From assembly GCA_008933835.1 (NCBI GenBank), contig WBUG01000002.1:159363-223362 (forward strand): 64,000 nt of DNA, in the 5' to 3' direction. The notes beneath the pieces are model-generated. The model had not been told where the DNA came from, did not search any database, and saw nothing but the letters and a program-made list of their open reading frames with translations. Numbering within the stretch: the first letter of the stretch is position 1; the number at the start of each line of letters is the position of its first letter. Source of the DNA: Bacteroidota bacterium. Its GTDB lineage: Bacteria; Bacteroidota; Ignavibacteria; UBA10030; UBA8401. Shown piece after piece: positions 37,887 to 46,566 of this stretch. A program made the translations under genes and the position numbers.

Positions 37887-39587
37887 GTGAAGCGAACGCC
37901 CGCCACATCCGACGCCTCTGCCGACATCGTCCCGCTCTTCGAATTCACCAAGGTCGTCAATTCCACGCTGGACCTTCCGTTCATCCTCGGCACGCTGCTG
38001 CTGACCATCATGGGCCGTCTCATGGTGGGGAAGGCGGCGGTCCTGCTGCGCCGCCCCGACGGTACGTTCTGCGTCGAGTACGGCAAAGGGGTCCGTCCGA
38101 ACCTCCTCGGTACCTCGTTCACCATCACCCGTTCCGCACCGACGGCCTTCGCCGTTCCGGACGCCGCTCTGTATGCGCCGCTGCGGAACAACGGCATCGC
38201 CCGGCTCTTTCCCATCCGCTCCCGCGACGACGTCATCGGCTACTGCGGCGTCGGAGCGAACCCGCGAACGCCGATGACCGCGGACCATGTGCGCTTCATC
38301 GAGACGCTCATCAACATCTCCGCCGCCGCCATCGAGAAGGGGATGGCGTTCGACGCGCTGAAGGACGTGAACCGGCAATTAGACGGTCGGGTGCAGCAGC
38401 TCAAGACGCTGTTCGAACTCGGAAAGGACTTCAGCGGGATCCTGGAACGGGAACAGCTCGTACGGCTCTTCACGCTGACGCTGATGGGACAGGTCGGAAC
38501 GAACCGCTTCGCCATCTGTCTGAAAGAGGGGGAGAGCATCTTCTCGCGCATCCCGGCCGAAGCGCTGGAGCCGGCGCGGGAGGAGATCTGCTCGCTCGTC
38601 GATGCGCCGCTCCTGGCTTCCGAGGTCCCTGCGGGGAAGCCGTACACGCGGCTGCGCCGGCTTCTCGCCGAGGAACGGATCTCCGCCCTCGTGCCGCTGC
38701 AGATGCAGAGCGAAGTGAAGGGGGTGCTGTGTCTGGGGGACCGGCTCCGCGGCGGTCCGTACACCGCGTCGGACCTCGAGTACATCTACTCGCTGGCGAA
38801 CCTCGCGTTCGTCTCGCTGGAGAACGTTCGCCTGTTCACCGATGCGGTGGAACGGAAGCGGCTCGAGAACGAACTGCTCATCGCCCGCGAGATCCAGCAG
38901 CGCCTGCTCCCGCGCGAAGTGCCGGCGGTGCCGTCGTTCGACATCGCCGCATCGAACATCTCCTCCAAACAGGTGGGGGGTGATTACTACGACATCGTGC
39001 CGGCGCCGGAGGGCGAGTTCCTGCTCGTCATCGCGGACGTCTCGGGGAAAGGGACCCCCGCGTCCCTGCTCATGGCGAACCTGCAGGCGACCGTACATGC
39101 GCTCGTCCCGTTCGCGCTGGAACTCCCCGCCGCCACGGCGCGCATCAACGACCTCATCTACCGCAATACGGGGACCGACAAGTTCATCACCTTCTTCTGG
39201 GGCGCGCTCGCCCCGGCGACCCGGCGCTTCCGGTACGTGAACGCGGGGCACAATCATCCCTTCCTCCTCCGCGCGGACGGCACCGTGGAACGCCTCAGCG
39301 ACGGCGGCATCATCCTCGGCATCATGCCGTCGCTGGTCCCGTACGCGCAGGGAACGGTGGAACTCCGGTCCGGGGACACGATGGTGCTCTTCACGGACGG
39401 CGTGAGCGAGGCGATGAACGCCGAAGGGAACGACTACACCGAAGAGCGCCTCGAACGCTTCCTCCGTTCGGTCTCCGGGAAGAGCGCATCGGAGACCCAC
39501 GCCGCCGTCGTGGCGGAGATCCAGGCCTACTCGGCCGGAGCACCGCAGTCCGACGACATCACGCTGATGGTGGTGAAGGCGCTCTGA
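37887..39587 (+). CDS. Soluble GAF-PP2C (SpoIIE-type) serine phosphatase
   Basis: 566 residues from a GTG start 4 bases after the kinase stop. Two GAF-like domains (~10-160 and ~170-310) precede a SpoIIE PP2C domain (~325-566), which has the linker helix NELLIAREIQQRLLPREVP and metal-site motifs VGGDYYDI, IADVSGKG, LFTDGVSEA and QSDDITLMVVKA. There are no membrane helices, unlike the first phosphatase of the cluster. Two phosphatases acting on one STAS/kinase pair would let two different signals, one from the membrane and one from the cytoplasm, feed the same switch. Confidence 0.9.
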   Translation: MKRTPATSDASADIVPLFEFTKVVNSTLDLPFILGTLLLTIMGRLMVGKAAVLLRRPDGTFCVEYGKGVRPNLLGTSFTITRSAPTAFAVPDAALYAPLRNNGIARLFPIRSRDDVIGYCGVGANPRTPMTADHVRFIETLINISAAAIEKGMAFDALKDVNRQLDGRVQQLKTLFELGKDFSGILEREQLVRLFTLTLMGQVGTNRFAICLKEGESIFSRIPAEALEPAREEICSLVDAPLLASEVPAGKPYTRLRRLLAEERISALVPLQMQSEVKGVLCLGDRLRGGPYTASDLEYIYSLANLAFVSLENVRLFTDAVERKRLENELLIAREIQQRLLPREVPAVPSFDIAASNISSKQVGGDYYDIVPAPEGEFLLVIADVSGKGTPASLLMANLQATVHALVPFALELPAATARINDLIYRNTGTDKFITFFWGALAPATRRFRYVNAGHNHPFLLRADGTVERLSDGGIILGIMPSLVPYAQGTVELRSGDTMVLFTDGVSEAMNAEGNDYTEERLERFLRSVSGKSASETHAAVVAEIQAYSAGAPQSDDITLMVVKAL

Positions 39588-39592
39588 CGCTC

Positions 39593-39623
39593 TTTGCTTC
39601 TGCAACACCGGTTTCGTACTTTG
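39593..39623 (+). promoter_or_regulatory. Promoter of the acyltransferase gene, ending next to its start codon
   Basis: TTGCTT (39594-39599), 17 bases, TACTTT (39617-39622). It also fits the Bacteroidota TTTG-N20-TA...TTG form. The -10 box ends 5 bases before the ATG at 39628, so transcription would begin at or beside the start codon and the mRNA would be leaderless. Confidence 0.5.
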
Positions 39624-39627
39624 CAGC

Positions 39628-40539
39628 ATGAAGGACCTCCTCGAATACCTCCTGCTTTCCCTGTTCCGCGGCGTCATCCTCCTGCTCCCGTTCCGGACCG
39701 TGCAGCGCCTCGGCGACCGTTTCGGCGGATTCGTGTTCCGCCGTCTGCCGTTGCGGCAGGGGCTCGTGATGGAGAACCTCCGCGCCGCCTACCCTGAACT
39801 GCCGGACGAGGAACGGCGGACCATCGCCGACCTGAGCTACCGCAACATCTTCACCACCTTCTTCGAGACCTTCTGGATCCCGCGCATGGACCTGGAACGG
39901 CTCCGTTCCCTCGTCATCATCACGCCCGAAGAGCGGCAGCGCGTGGACGCGATCATGGCGCGGGGGAAGGGGATGATCATCCTCAGCGGCCACATCACCA
40001 ACTGGGAGCTCGTCGCCATCGGCATCGGCGCGCTGACGCCGTACCCGCTCGAACTGGTCATCAAACGGCAGCGGAACGCGTACGTGGACCGGCTGATGAA
40101 CGGCATCCGCACTTCGTTCGCGAACACCGTGGTGGAGATGGACCGCGCACCGCGCGAGGTCATCCGCCGGCTTCGCGACGGCAAGGCGGTGGGCATGCTT
40201 GCGGACCAGAGCGGACCGGACGACGGCATCTTCGTCGATTTCTTCGGCCGTCCGACCTCGACCCATGCCGGACCGGCCGTCTTCGCGCTCCGGACCGGAA
40301 CGCCCATCGTCGTCACGACCGGCATCCGGACCGCGGAAGGGACATTCACCGTGCACTTTGAGGAACTTCCGATGGCGGGACTGCAGGGGACGGACGACGA
40401 GAAGATCCGTGAGATCACCCGGCGCCATACCGCCGCGCTCGAGCGTCATGTTCGCCGTCATCCCGGACAATGGCTCTGGCTGCACAAGCGGTGGAAGCAC
40501 ACCGACCGGTTCCTGCACGCCCATCCGACGGCATCATGA
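39628..40539 (+). CDS. lpxL: Lipid A biosynthesis acyltransferase (LpxL/HtrB family)
   Basis: 303 residues. An N-terminal hydrophobic helix (LLLSLFRGVILLLPF) anchors it to the inner membrane. The catalytic HX4E motif is SGHITNWE near residue 121, followed by KRQRNAYVDRLMNGIR and GKAVGMLADQSGPDDGIFVDFFG, both typical of the family. It transfers a secondary acyl chain from acyl-ACP to the lipid A precursor. Length matches LpxL (~306). No Shine-Dalgarno sequence precedes the ATG. Its stop overlaps the heptosyltransferase start (ATGA), so lipid A acylation and core sugar addition are encoded together. Confidence 0.9.
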   Translation: MKDLLEYLLLSLFRGVILLLPFRTVQRLGDRFGGFVFRRLPLRQGLVMENLRAAYPELPDEERRTIADLSYRNIFTTFFETFWIPRMDLERLRSLVIITPEERQRVDAIMARGKGMIILSGHITNWELVAIGIGALTPYPLELVIKRQRNAYVDRLMNGIRTSFANTVVEMDRAPREVIRRLRDGKAVGMLADQSGPDDGIFVDFFGRPTSTHAGPAVFALRTGTPIVVTTGIRTAEGTFTVHFEELPMAGLQGTDDEKIREITRRHTAALERHVRRHPGQWLWLHKRWKHTDRFLHAHPTAS

Positions 40540-41573
40540 CCGCCCCGCAGCGCATCCTCGTGTTCCAGACCGCCTTTCTCGGCGACGTCGTGCTGACCCT
40601 GCCGATGGTACAGCGGCTGAAGCGGCACTTCCCCGCGAGCGAGATCGACGTGGTCACCACCCCGGCGGCGGCGCCGCTCCTCCGGCATCCGGACGTCCGT
40701 TCGGTCATCGTCTACGACAAGCGAAGAACGCAGAAAGGGCTCCGCGGCATCCTGTCCATGGCGCGCACCCTGCGGGCGATGCGGTACGACATCGCCGTCG
40801 TTCCGCACCGTTCCCTCCGTACGGCCGCAGTTGTCACGCTCAGCGGCATACCGCGGCGCATCACCTTCTCCACATCCGCCGGGCGGTCCCTGTTCACGGA
40901 CATCGTTCCGTACGTCCCGACCCTCCACGAATCCGACCGGAACCTTTCCCTGCTCGCCCCGCTGGGAGTGCCGGAGGAAGGGAAGGAACTTCCGCGCCTC
41001 TTTCCGGACGAAACGGACATCGGTACGGTTGACGCTGCGTTCGGGGAACTGGGCATCGTTGCGGGGCAGCGGTGCATCGCGCTCGCGCCCGGTTCCGTCT
41101 GGAACACCAAGCGCTGGCCGGCGGAGCGTTTCGCCCGTCTCGCCCGGATGTTCGCGGCGGACGGCCATGCCGTTCTCATCGTCGGAGGGAAGGAGGATGC
41201 GGAACTGGGCCGTACGCTCGTCGCCGAAGCGGGGGACGGTACCGTGCACGACCTCACCGGACGGTTCGGACTGCTCGGTTCCGCGGAGCTCATCCGCCGG
41301 TGTGCGGTGCTGGTGACGAACGACAGTGCGCCGCTGCATCTCGGCGTGGCGATGCGGACGCCGGTCGCGGCCATCTTCGGCGCCACCGTGCCCGCGTTCG
41401 GGTTCGGGCCGTACGGGGAACGCGACATCGTCGTCGAAACGAACGGACTGACGTGCCGTCCGTGCGCCATCCACGGCGGACGGCGATGTCCTATCGGCAC
41501 GTTCGAATGCATGAACGCCATCGAGGCGGCGAGGGTGTACCGGGCGGTGAAGGAACAGCTGGGAACGGCGTAG
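40536..41573 (+). CDS. waaF: Glycosyltransferase family 9 (ADP-heptose:LPS heptosyltransferase II-like)
   Basis: 345 residues from the ATG at 40536 overlapping the previous stop. The GT9 features are ILVFQTAFLGDVVLTLPM at the N-terminus, the central SVWNTKRWPAERFARL, and VTNDSAPLHLGVAMRTPVAAIFG with the conserved acceptor/nucleotide loop. Such enzymes add L-glycero-D-manno-heptose to the LPS inner core. Position directly after an LpxL-like gene supports a lipopolysaccharide role; the exact sugar is not certain. The C-terminal end holds four cysteines (LTCRPCAIHGGRRCPIGTFEC) also seen in WaaF proteins. Confidence 0.88.
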   Translation: MTAPQRILVFQTAFLGDVVLTLPMVQRLKRHFPASEIDVVTTPAAAPLLRHPDVRSVIVYDKRRTQKGLRGILSMARTLRAMRYDIAVVPHRSLRTAAVVTLSGIPRRITFSTSAGRSLFTDIVPYVPTLHESDRNLSLLAPLGVPEEGKELPRLFPDETDIGTVDAAFGELGIVAGQRCIALAPGSVWNTKRWPAERFARLARMFAADGHAVLIVGGKEDAELGRTLVAEAGDGTVHDLTGRFGLLGSAELIRRCAVLVTNDSAPLHLGVAMRTPVAAIFGATVPAFGFGPYGERDIVVETNGLTCRPCAIHGGRRCPIGTFECMNAIEAARVYRAVKEQLGTA

Positions 41574-41598
41574 AAGGAGTGCGAGGGGTGAAGCAGAA

Positions 41599-41630
41599 CG
41601 GCCGCACCATGGTGCGGCCGTCGTCGTTTT
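41599..41630. terminator. Intrinsic terminator between convergent genes
   Basis: A perfect 22-base palindrome (41599-41620, arms CGGCCGCACCA) is followed by TCGTCGTTTT. It ends the LPS gene pair on the plus strand and sits directly after the PBP1A stop on the minus strand. Confidence 0.85.
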
Positions 41631-43935
41631 AAAACTCGGAGGAGGAACCACCCGCGGCGGTGGTGTCGGCCGTGAGATGGACCTCGCAGTGCGGAGGGAC
41701 GTACTTCGAGTTGAACACTTCGATCCGTTTGAACGGACAGAACTCGTTCGCGAGTTTGTTGGTGACGCTGCAGACCGAATCCTTTTCGACGCCGTTCGGG
41801 ATACGGAAGTACGGCTGGGTGACGGGGATGGTCTTGTCCTCATACACGTACTTCATGAAGCGTCCCCACACCGGCGCGGCGGCGCGGCCCCCCTGTCCGT
41901 CCGCGCTCCCGAAGTTGACCGCCTGATCGTCGAACCCGACCCACACGCCGGCGGCGAGCTGTGGTGTGAAGCCGATGAACCACGCGTCCGCGTATCCCTG
42001 CGTCGTCCCGGTCTTGCCGGCCGCCGGGTAATGGAAGAAGTTCCGCACGCGCGTGCCGGAGCCGCGGTTCACCACGTCCTCCATCATGTTGGTCATGATG
42101 TACGCCGTCTCCTTGCTGAGCGCCTCGCGCCGTTCCGGCACGTTCTCTTCGATGACGTTGCCGTCCTTGTCCTCGACCTTGAGGATGGCGTTCGGTTCCA
42201 CCGCCACGCCTTCGTTGGGGAAGACCGAGAACGCGGCGGTCATCTCCAGCGGCGTGACCTGCGCCGTGCCGAGGGCGATGGATTCATACGGCGGAACGGG
42301 GGAGCGGATCCCCATGCGGGCGGCGTACTCCGCCACCTGCTCCTTCGGAGCGATGTCCATGATGACGCGGACCGCCACGAGGTTGATGGACTGTGCGAGC
42401 GCTTCGCGCAGCGTGTACTTCCCGCCGACGTCCCCTTCGAAGTTCCCCGGTCTCCACTGCGTGCCGTCCCCCAGTTCCACCGTGACGGGCTGGTTCGCCA
42501 CCTCGGTGGTGGGAGGATAGCCGTTGTCGATGGCGACGGTGTAGACGAACGGCTTAAAGGAGGAGCCCGGCTGCCGGCGGATCTGCGTGACGTGATTGAG
42601 ACCGTAGCGGAAGGTGCGGAAATTGCGTCCGCCCACCATGGCGCGGATGCCCCCGGTCCGCGGATCGACGGCGACGAAGCCGATCTCGATGCTCTGCCAC
42701 ACCCGCTTCACCGAGTCGACGAACGCGCGGTCCGAGTAGCGGGCCGAGAGGAGACTGTCGCGGTTCGACGACCGCTGCCACGCGGCGCTCTGCCGCACCG
42801 CCTTCTCGACCACCTTCGCGAGCAGTCCCGGCTTCGAGTCCCAATCCCACACCTTGTCGAACTGCTGCTGTTTCTCCGCCAGATGTTCCTCCACTGCGCG
42901 GTTGGCGTACCGCTGCATGCGGCTGTCGAGCGTGGTGTAGACGGAGAGCCCGTCCTTATAGATGTTGAAACCGTACTTCTCGGCCTTCTCGCGCATCTGC
43001 TGGCGGACGAACTCGACGAAGTGCGGGGCCATGCCGAGGGGACCCTCCACTTCGCTGGTGGCGAAGACGAGCTCTTCCTTCCGGATGGCGTCGGCCTGTT
43101 CTTCGGTGATACGGCCCTCCTTCAGCATCTGCCCGATGACGAGATGCCACCGCGAGATGGCCCGCTGCGGGTGCCGTACGGGGTCATAATAGGCGGGGCC
43201 GTTGAGGATGGCGACGAGCATCGCCGATTCGCCCGCTGTGAGCTCCTCCACCGGTTTGCCGAAGAAGACGCTCGAAGCCGCGGAGATGCCGTACGCACCG
43301 CGTCCGAAATAGATGGTGTTCAGGTACATCTCGAGGATCTCGCGCTTGGTGAAGTTCTTCTCGATCTCCACCGCGGTGAAGAACTCGCGGAACTTGCGCG
43401 TCGCCTTTTCGAATGGGTTCTCGTCGGCGTTCTGCAGGCCGTACAGGTTCCGGGACAGCTGCTGCGTGATGGTGCTCGCCCCCTCCTTCAGACGGAAGGC
43501 GAGGAGGCTCTTCCCGAGCGCGCGCAGGAATCGCCACGGCGTGACCCCCCAGTGGTCGTAGAAGTCCTTGTCCTCGGTCGCGATGAGGGCGGAGATGACG
43601 GAGGAGGGGATCTGTTCGTACGAGACGTACGAACGGTTCTTGGTCAGGAAGAACGTGCCGAGCACCTCGCCGTCGATGGAGTACACTTTCGTGGCGAGCT
43701 CCGGCTTCGGATTCTCCAGGTCCTCGAGGGAGGGGAGTCCCGAGACGATGTAGAAGTAGTACGCGACCATCAGCACGCTGAAGAGCGCGGCGGCGGCGTA
43801 GAGGTACCGGCGGTAGCGGTGGTACACGCCGCGCCCCTTCTGAAGCAGCGCTTCGCGGTACGCCGGATCGCTGAAGTAGCGCTTCATCTGTTCCGAGCGG
43901 TATCCGGGTCGGCGTTTGTTTCGGTCAGCGGCCAT
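41629..43935 (-). CDS. mrcA: Class A penicillin-binding protein (PBP1A type)
   Basis: 768 residues. A cytoplasmic basic N-terminus and one membrane helix (~35-57) precede a GT51 glycosyltransferase domain (~80-260: IATEDKDFYDHWGV, GASTITQQLSRNL, EILEMYLNTIYFGRGAYGI). The transpeptidase domain (~430-730) has SSFK as the active-site SxxK, SIN, and KTGTT. It polymerises and cross-links peptidoglycan. No OB-fold ODD domain is obvious, and the tail is short and Ser/Thr-rich. It starts 3 bases after the lpxH stop, so the genes are translated together. Confidence 0.95.
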   Translation of the reverse strand: MAADRNKRRPGYRSEQMKRYFSDPAYREALLQKGRGVYHRYRRYLYAAAALFSVLMVAYYFYIVSGLPSLEDLENPKPELATKVYSIDGEVLGTFFLTKNRSYVSYEQIPSSVISALIATEDKDFYDHWGVTPWRFLRALGKSLLAFRLKEGASTITQQLSRNLYGLQNADENPFEKATRKFREFFTAVEIEKNFTKREILEMYLNTIYFGRGAYGISAASSVFFGKPVEELTAGESAMLVAILNGPAYYDPVRHPQRAISRWHLVIGQMLKEGRITEEQADAIRKEELVFATSEVEGPLGMAPHFVEFVRQQMREKAEKYGFNIYKDGLSVYTTLDSRMQRYANRAVEEHLAEKQQQFDKVWDWDSKPGLLAKVVEKAVRQSAAWQRSSNRDSLLSARYSDRAFVDSVKRVWQSIEIGFVAVDPRTGGIRAMVGGRNFRTFRYGLNHVTQIRRQPGSSFKPFVYTVAIDNGYPPTTEVANQPVTVELGDGTQWRPGNFEGDVGGKYTLREALAQSINLVAVRVIMDIAPKEQVAEYAARMGIRSPVPPYESIALGTAQVTPLEMTAAFSVFPNEGVAVEPNAILKVEDKDGNVIEENVPERREALSKETAYIMTNMMEDVVNRGSGTRVRNFFHYPAAGKTGTTQGYADAWFIGFTPQLAAGVWVGFDDQAVNFGSADGQGGRAAAPVWGRFMKYVYEDKTIPVTQPYFRIPNGVEKDSVCSVTNKLANEFCPFKRIEVFNSKYVPPHCEVHLTADTTAAGGSSSEF

Positions 43936-43938
43936 CGG

Positions 43939-44706
43939 TCAGATCCAGGTCTTCAGTTCGAGCGCGTCGTCCGTCAGTTCGGCGTACGTGTTGTGCTGCA
44001 TCCAGTCTCCGAGGTTGATGTAGCGCCCCGTTCCCGCCGGCATGTCGGCCGGTACGTGGCGGTGTCCCATCAGCACGGCGTCGTATCCTTCCGCGGTCTT
44101 TTCCGCCGCGAAGCGGATCATGCCGTCCGTCTCGCCGTAATCCTTGTTCCCGGTGTACTGGCGGCTCTTCTTCGACGACGACCGCGCGAGCCACGACGCG
44201 ACGGTGGGGTGGAGGAGCGAGAAGAGGAACATGCTGACGCGGTTGCGGAGCACCGCTTTGAGGATGCGGTATCCGGTGTCGTTGAGCGCCAGACCGTCGC
44301 CATGATGCAGGTAGAGGCGCCGTCCGCGGCGTTCCACCGCCAGCGGTTCGGTGTACACCGGAATGCCGAGCTCGTCCGGGAAGAAGTCCTTGAGCCAGAA
44401 ATCGTGGTTGCCGACGAGGTAGCGGACCGTCACGCCGTTCTCGACGAGCTGCGCCAGCCGGGACAGGACGTGATGGTGTCCGCGCGGAACGACGTACCGG
44501 TACTCGAACCAGTAGTCGAACAGGTCACCGAGGATGAAGAGCTCTTCGCCGTTGCGGAGGACATGGTCGAGGAAGGCGAGCACGCGGCGCACCTTCGCCC
44601 GCTCCTCCTCCGGCGACTGAACGCCGAGGTGGACGTCGGAGAGGAAGAAGACGCTCTTCGGCCGTGGAGCCGGCGGCTGGTTCGGTATGACGGCGGGGGA
44701 GTTCAT
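43939..44706 (-). CDS. lpxH: UDP-2,3-diacylglucosamine hydrolase-like metallophosphoesterase (LpxH family)
   Basis: 255 residues, a calcineurin-like fold with all metal motifs: SDVHLG, GDLFDYWFEY, GNHDFW, HHGDGL and GHRHVP. The YWFEY after GDLFD and the helical insert (~150-190) are typical of LpxH/LpxH2 enzymes, which cleave UDP-2,3-diacylglucosamine to lipid X. An LpxL-like gene nearby supports a lipid A role. The start could also be MTAG-proximal codons; I kept the first ATG. It follows the MFS gene after 25 bases in the nusB operon. Confidence 0.88.
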   Translation of the reverse strand: MNSPAVIPNQPPAPRPKSVFFLSDVHLGVQSPEEERAKVRRVLAFLDHVLRNGEELFILGDLFDYWFEYRYVVPRGHHHVLSRLAQLVENGVTVRYLVGNHDFWLKDFFPDELGIPVYTEPLAVERRGRRLYLHHGDGLALNDTGYRILKAVLRNRVSMFLFSLLHPTVASWLARSSSKKSRQYTGNKDYGETDGMIRFAAEKTAEGYDAVLMGHRHVPADMPAGTGRYINLGDWMQHNTYAELTDDALELKTWI

Positions 44707-44731
44707 CGAGCGTGCGTCCGGCGGGGTCCGT

Positions 44732-45988
44732 TCACCGTGCGGATTGGGTGTCGTCGACGCGGGCGAGCAGCGCGAGGCCTGCCACGAAGAAGAGACCGAT
44801 GCTGAGGACGGACAGCCGTTGATCTCCGGTAATATACGAAATCAGTCCGAACAAAAAAGTGCCGACCACCGCGGACGCCTTTCCGCACAGTCCGTCGTAG
44901 AATCCGAAGAACTCCGCCTCGTGGTGTTGTGGGGTGAGCTGCGCCATCAGACTGCGGCTCGCGGCCTGCGAGGCGCCCATGGAACTCCCCGCGACGGCGC
45001 CGATGGCGTAGAACGCTTCCTTGGACGGTACGAAGTACGCCGCCACGACCACCGCCAGCCAGAGCAGGAGGTTCACCGCGATGGTCCGCTTCGCGCCGAT
45101 GGAGTCCGTCACGACGCCGAACGCGAGCGAACCGGCGATGCCCGATGCCTGGACCACCGCGAAGAGGACCAGCACCTCCTGCAGCGTGAAGCCGAGCGTC
45201 TGGGTGGCGAAGAGGGAGGCGAACGAGATGACGGTGAGGATGCCGTCGTTGTAGATGAAGAAGGCGAGGAGGAAGCGCCCGACGTTGCGGTACTCGCGGA
45301 GGCGGCGGAGCGTGTCCGCGACGCGGCCGAAGCCGGCGCGCAGGTACGAGGGACGGACGTCGAACCGCACGCGGTGGTCGCGCATGAAGAAGAAGAGCGG
45401 CGCCGAAAAGAGCAGGAAGATCCCCGCGGCGATGACGAAGCTGGCGCGCACGTTCTCCAGGTTCTCCGCCGCGAACCCGCCGGCGTACAGCGGCATGGCG
45501 ATGAGCAGCGTGACGAGCGAGCCGATGTAGCCCATCGCGAATCCGTATCCCGACACGCGGCCGTAGCTCCGTTCCGTCGTGATGTCCGGCAGGAAGGCGT
45601 CGTAGAACACGAGGCCCCCCTCGAATCCGATGTTGGCGACGATGAAGAGGAGCATCCCCGCGGCGACGTCCCCGGGTCCGACGAAGAAGAGGAGGGAGGA
45701 GGCGGCGATGGAGGCCAGGGTGAAGCCGAAGAGGAAGCGTTTGCGCCGGCTGGTGAAGTCCGCCGCCGCACCGAGCACCGGCGCGATGACGGCGGTGAGG
45801 AGCATGGAGAGGCTCACCGCGATGCCCCACAGCAGGTCTCCGCGTCCGCTTCCCCCCGCCACCACCTCCTTAAAATAGAGCGAATAGCCGACCGCAACGA
45901 TCATGACGGAATACGAGGTGTTCGCGAAATCGAACAGGGTCCAGACGAAGATCTGAAATCGGTTCGAGCGCACGAAAGAGGGGGTCAT
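44732..45988 (-). CDS. MFS transporter (UMF1/Atg22-like)
   Basis: 418 residues from the ATG at 45988, which overlaps the nusB stop. About twelve membrane helices are visible. The N-terminal FDFANTSYSVMIVAVGY is the signature of the UMF1/vacuole effluxer Atg22-like branch of the major facilitator superfamily, followed by ADFTSRRKRFLFGF (the loop 2-3 motif). Substrates of bacterial members are poorly known; amino acid efflux is suggested only by the yeast relative. It sits between nusB and lpxH, so it belongs to a mixed housekeeping operon. Confidence 0.88.
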   Translation of the reverse strand: MTPSFVRSNRFQIFVWTLFDFANTSYSVMIVAVGYSLYFKEVVAGGSGRGDLLWGIAVSLSMLLTAVIAPVLGAAADFTSRRKRFLFGFTLASIAASSLLFFVGPGDVAAGMLLFIVANIGFEGGLVFYDAFLPDITTERSYGRVSGYGFAMGYIGSLVTLLIAMPLYAGGFAAENLENVRASFVIAAGIFLLFSAPLFFFMRDHRVRFDVRPSYLRAGFGRVADTLRRLREYRNVGRFLLAFFIYNDGILTVISFASLFATQTLGFTLQEVLVLFAVVQASGIAGSLAFGVVTDSIGAKRTIAVNLLLWLAVVVAAYFVPSKEAFYAIGAVAGSSMGASQAASRSLMAQLTPQHHEAEFFGFYDGLCGKASAVVGTFLFGLISYITGDQRLSVLSIGLFFVAGLALLARVDDTQSAR

Positions 45989-46479
45989 CGAGCGGCGTGT
46001 TTCGGTTTCGGTTTGGAGGACTCGACCAGACCGCGTCCGCTCTTGGCGAGCGAGCCGTTCTTCTTCAGGTCGATGAGGATGGCGTCCAGCACGCCGTTGA
46101 TGAAGGTGGAACTGCCGTCGGTGGAGAAGTCCTTGGCGATCTCGATCGCCTCGTTGATGCTCACCTTCGGCGGAATATCGGGGAAGTGGAGCAGCTCGCA
46201 CACCGCCATCCGGAGCAGGATCTTGTCCAGCAGGGCGATGCGGTAGAACTCCCAGTGCTCGGCCCTGGTCTTGATGAGGGCGTCCACGGCGGACTGGTGC
46301 GTGACGGTCTTTAAAAAGAGGGAACAGGCGAAATCGTAGTCCGTGCCGGCCTCCTTGAGCTCCTGCAGCACCGTGTTCATGACGTGCTCGGGGGAGTCCT
46401 TGGCGATCTCGTGCGCGTAGAGGGCCTGCATCACCGTCTCGCGGACGAGCCGGCGGTTCTGTGTTCTGCTGTCGGTCAT
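45985..46479 (-). CDS. nusB: Transcription antitermination factor NusB
   Basis: 164 residues from the ATG at 46479. The NusB fold is clear: RRLVRETVMQALYAHEIAKDS at the N-terminus, LLDKILLRMAVCELLHFPDIPPKVSINEAIEIAKDF and STFINGVLDAIL at the C-terminus. It binds boxA RNA with NusE (S10) to prevent premature termination of rRNA transcription. A basic tail (SSKPKPKHAAR) extends the usual length (~140) slightly. A -10-like TATCTT lies 6 bases before the start on the minus strand with no ribosome-binding site, suggesting a leaderless message. It heads the operon nusB-MFS-lpxH-PBP1A. Confidence 0.95.
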   Translation of the reverse strand: MTDSRTQNRRLVRETVMQALYAHEIAKDSPEHVMNTVLQELKEAGTDYDFACSLFLKTVTHQSAVDALIKTRAEHWEFYRIALLDKILLRMAVCELLHFPDIPPKVSINEAIEIAKDFSTDGSSTFINGVLDAILIDLKKNGSLAKSGRGLVESSKPKPKHAAR

Positions 46480-46485
46480 CGGCTC

Positions 46486-46556
46486 AAGATACGGAAAAAA
46501 GGGGTGCCGTGCCAGCGGCGGAGCGGCGTGGAAACGGCGGAAGTTTTTCGTATACT
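46486..46556. promoter_or_regulatory. Divergent promoters for nusB and the MFS gene
   Basis: On the minus strand TATCTT (46491-46486) ends 6 bases before the nusB ATG. On the plus strand TATACT (46551-46556), within TTTTTCGTATACTT, ends 10 bases before the MFS ATG at 46567. Both -35 regions are weak. Neither start codon has a Shine-Dalgarno sequence, so both messages may have almost no leader. Confidence 0.45.
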
Positions 46557-46566
46557 TCGCTCCGTC

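Noticed and set aside
41677..44805. 1,042-codon open frame on the plus strand opposite PBP1A and lpxH
   Set aside because: Antisense shadow with the same biased composition; the minus strand encodes intact catalytic motifs throughout.
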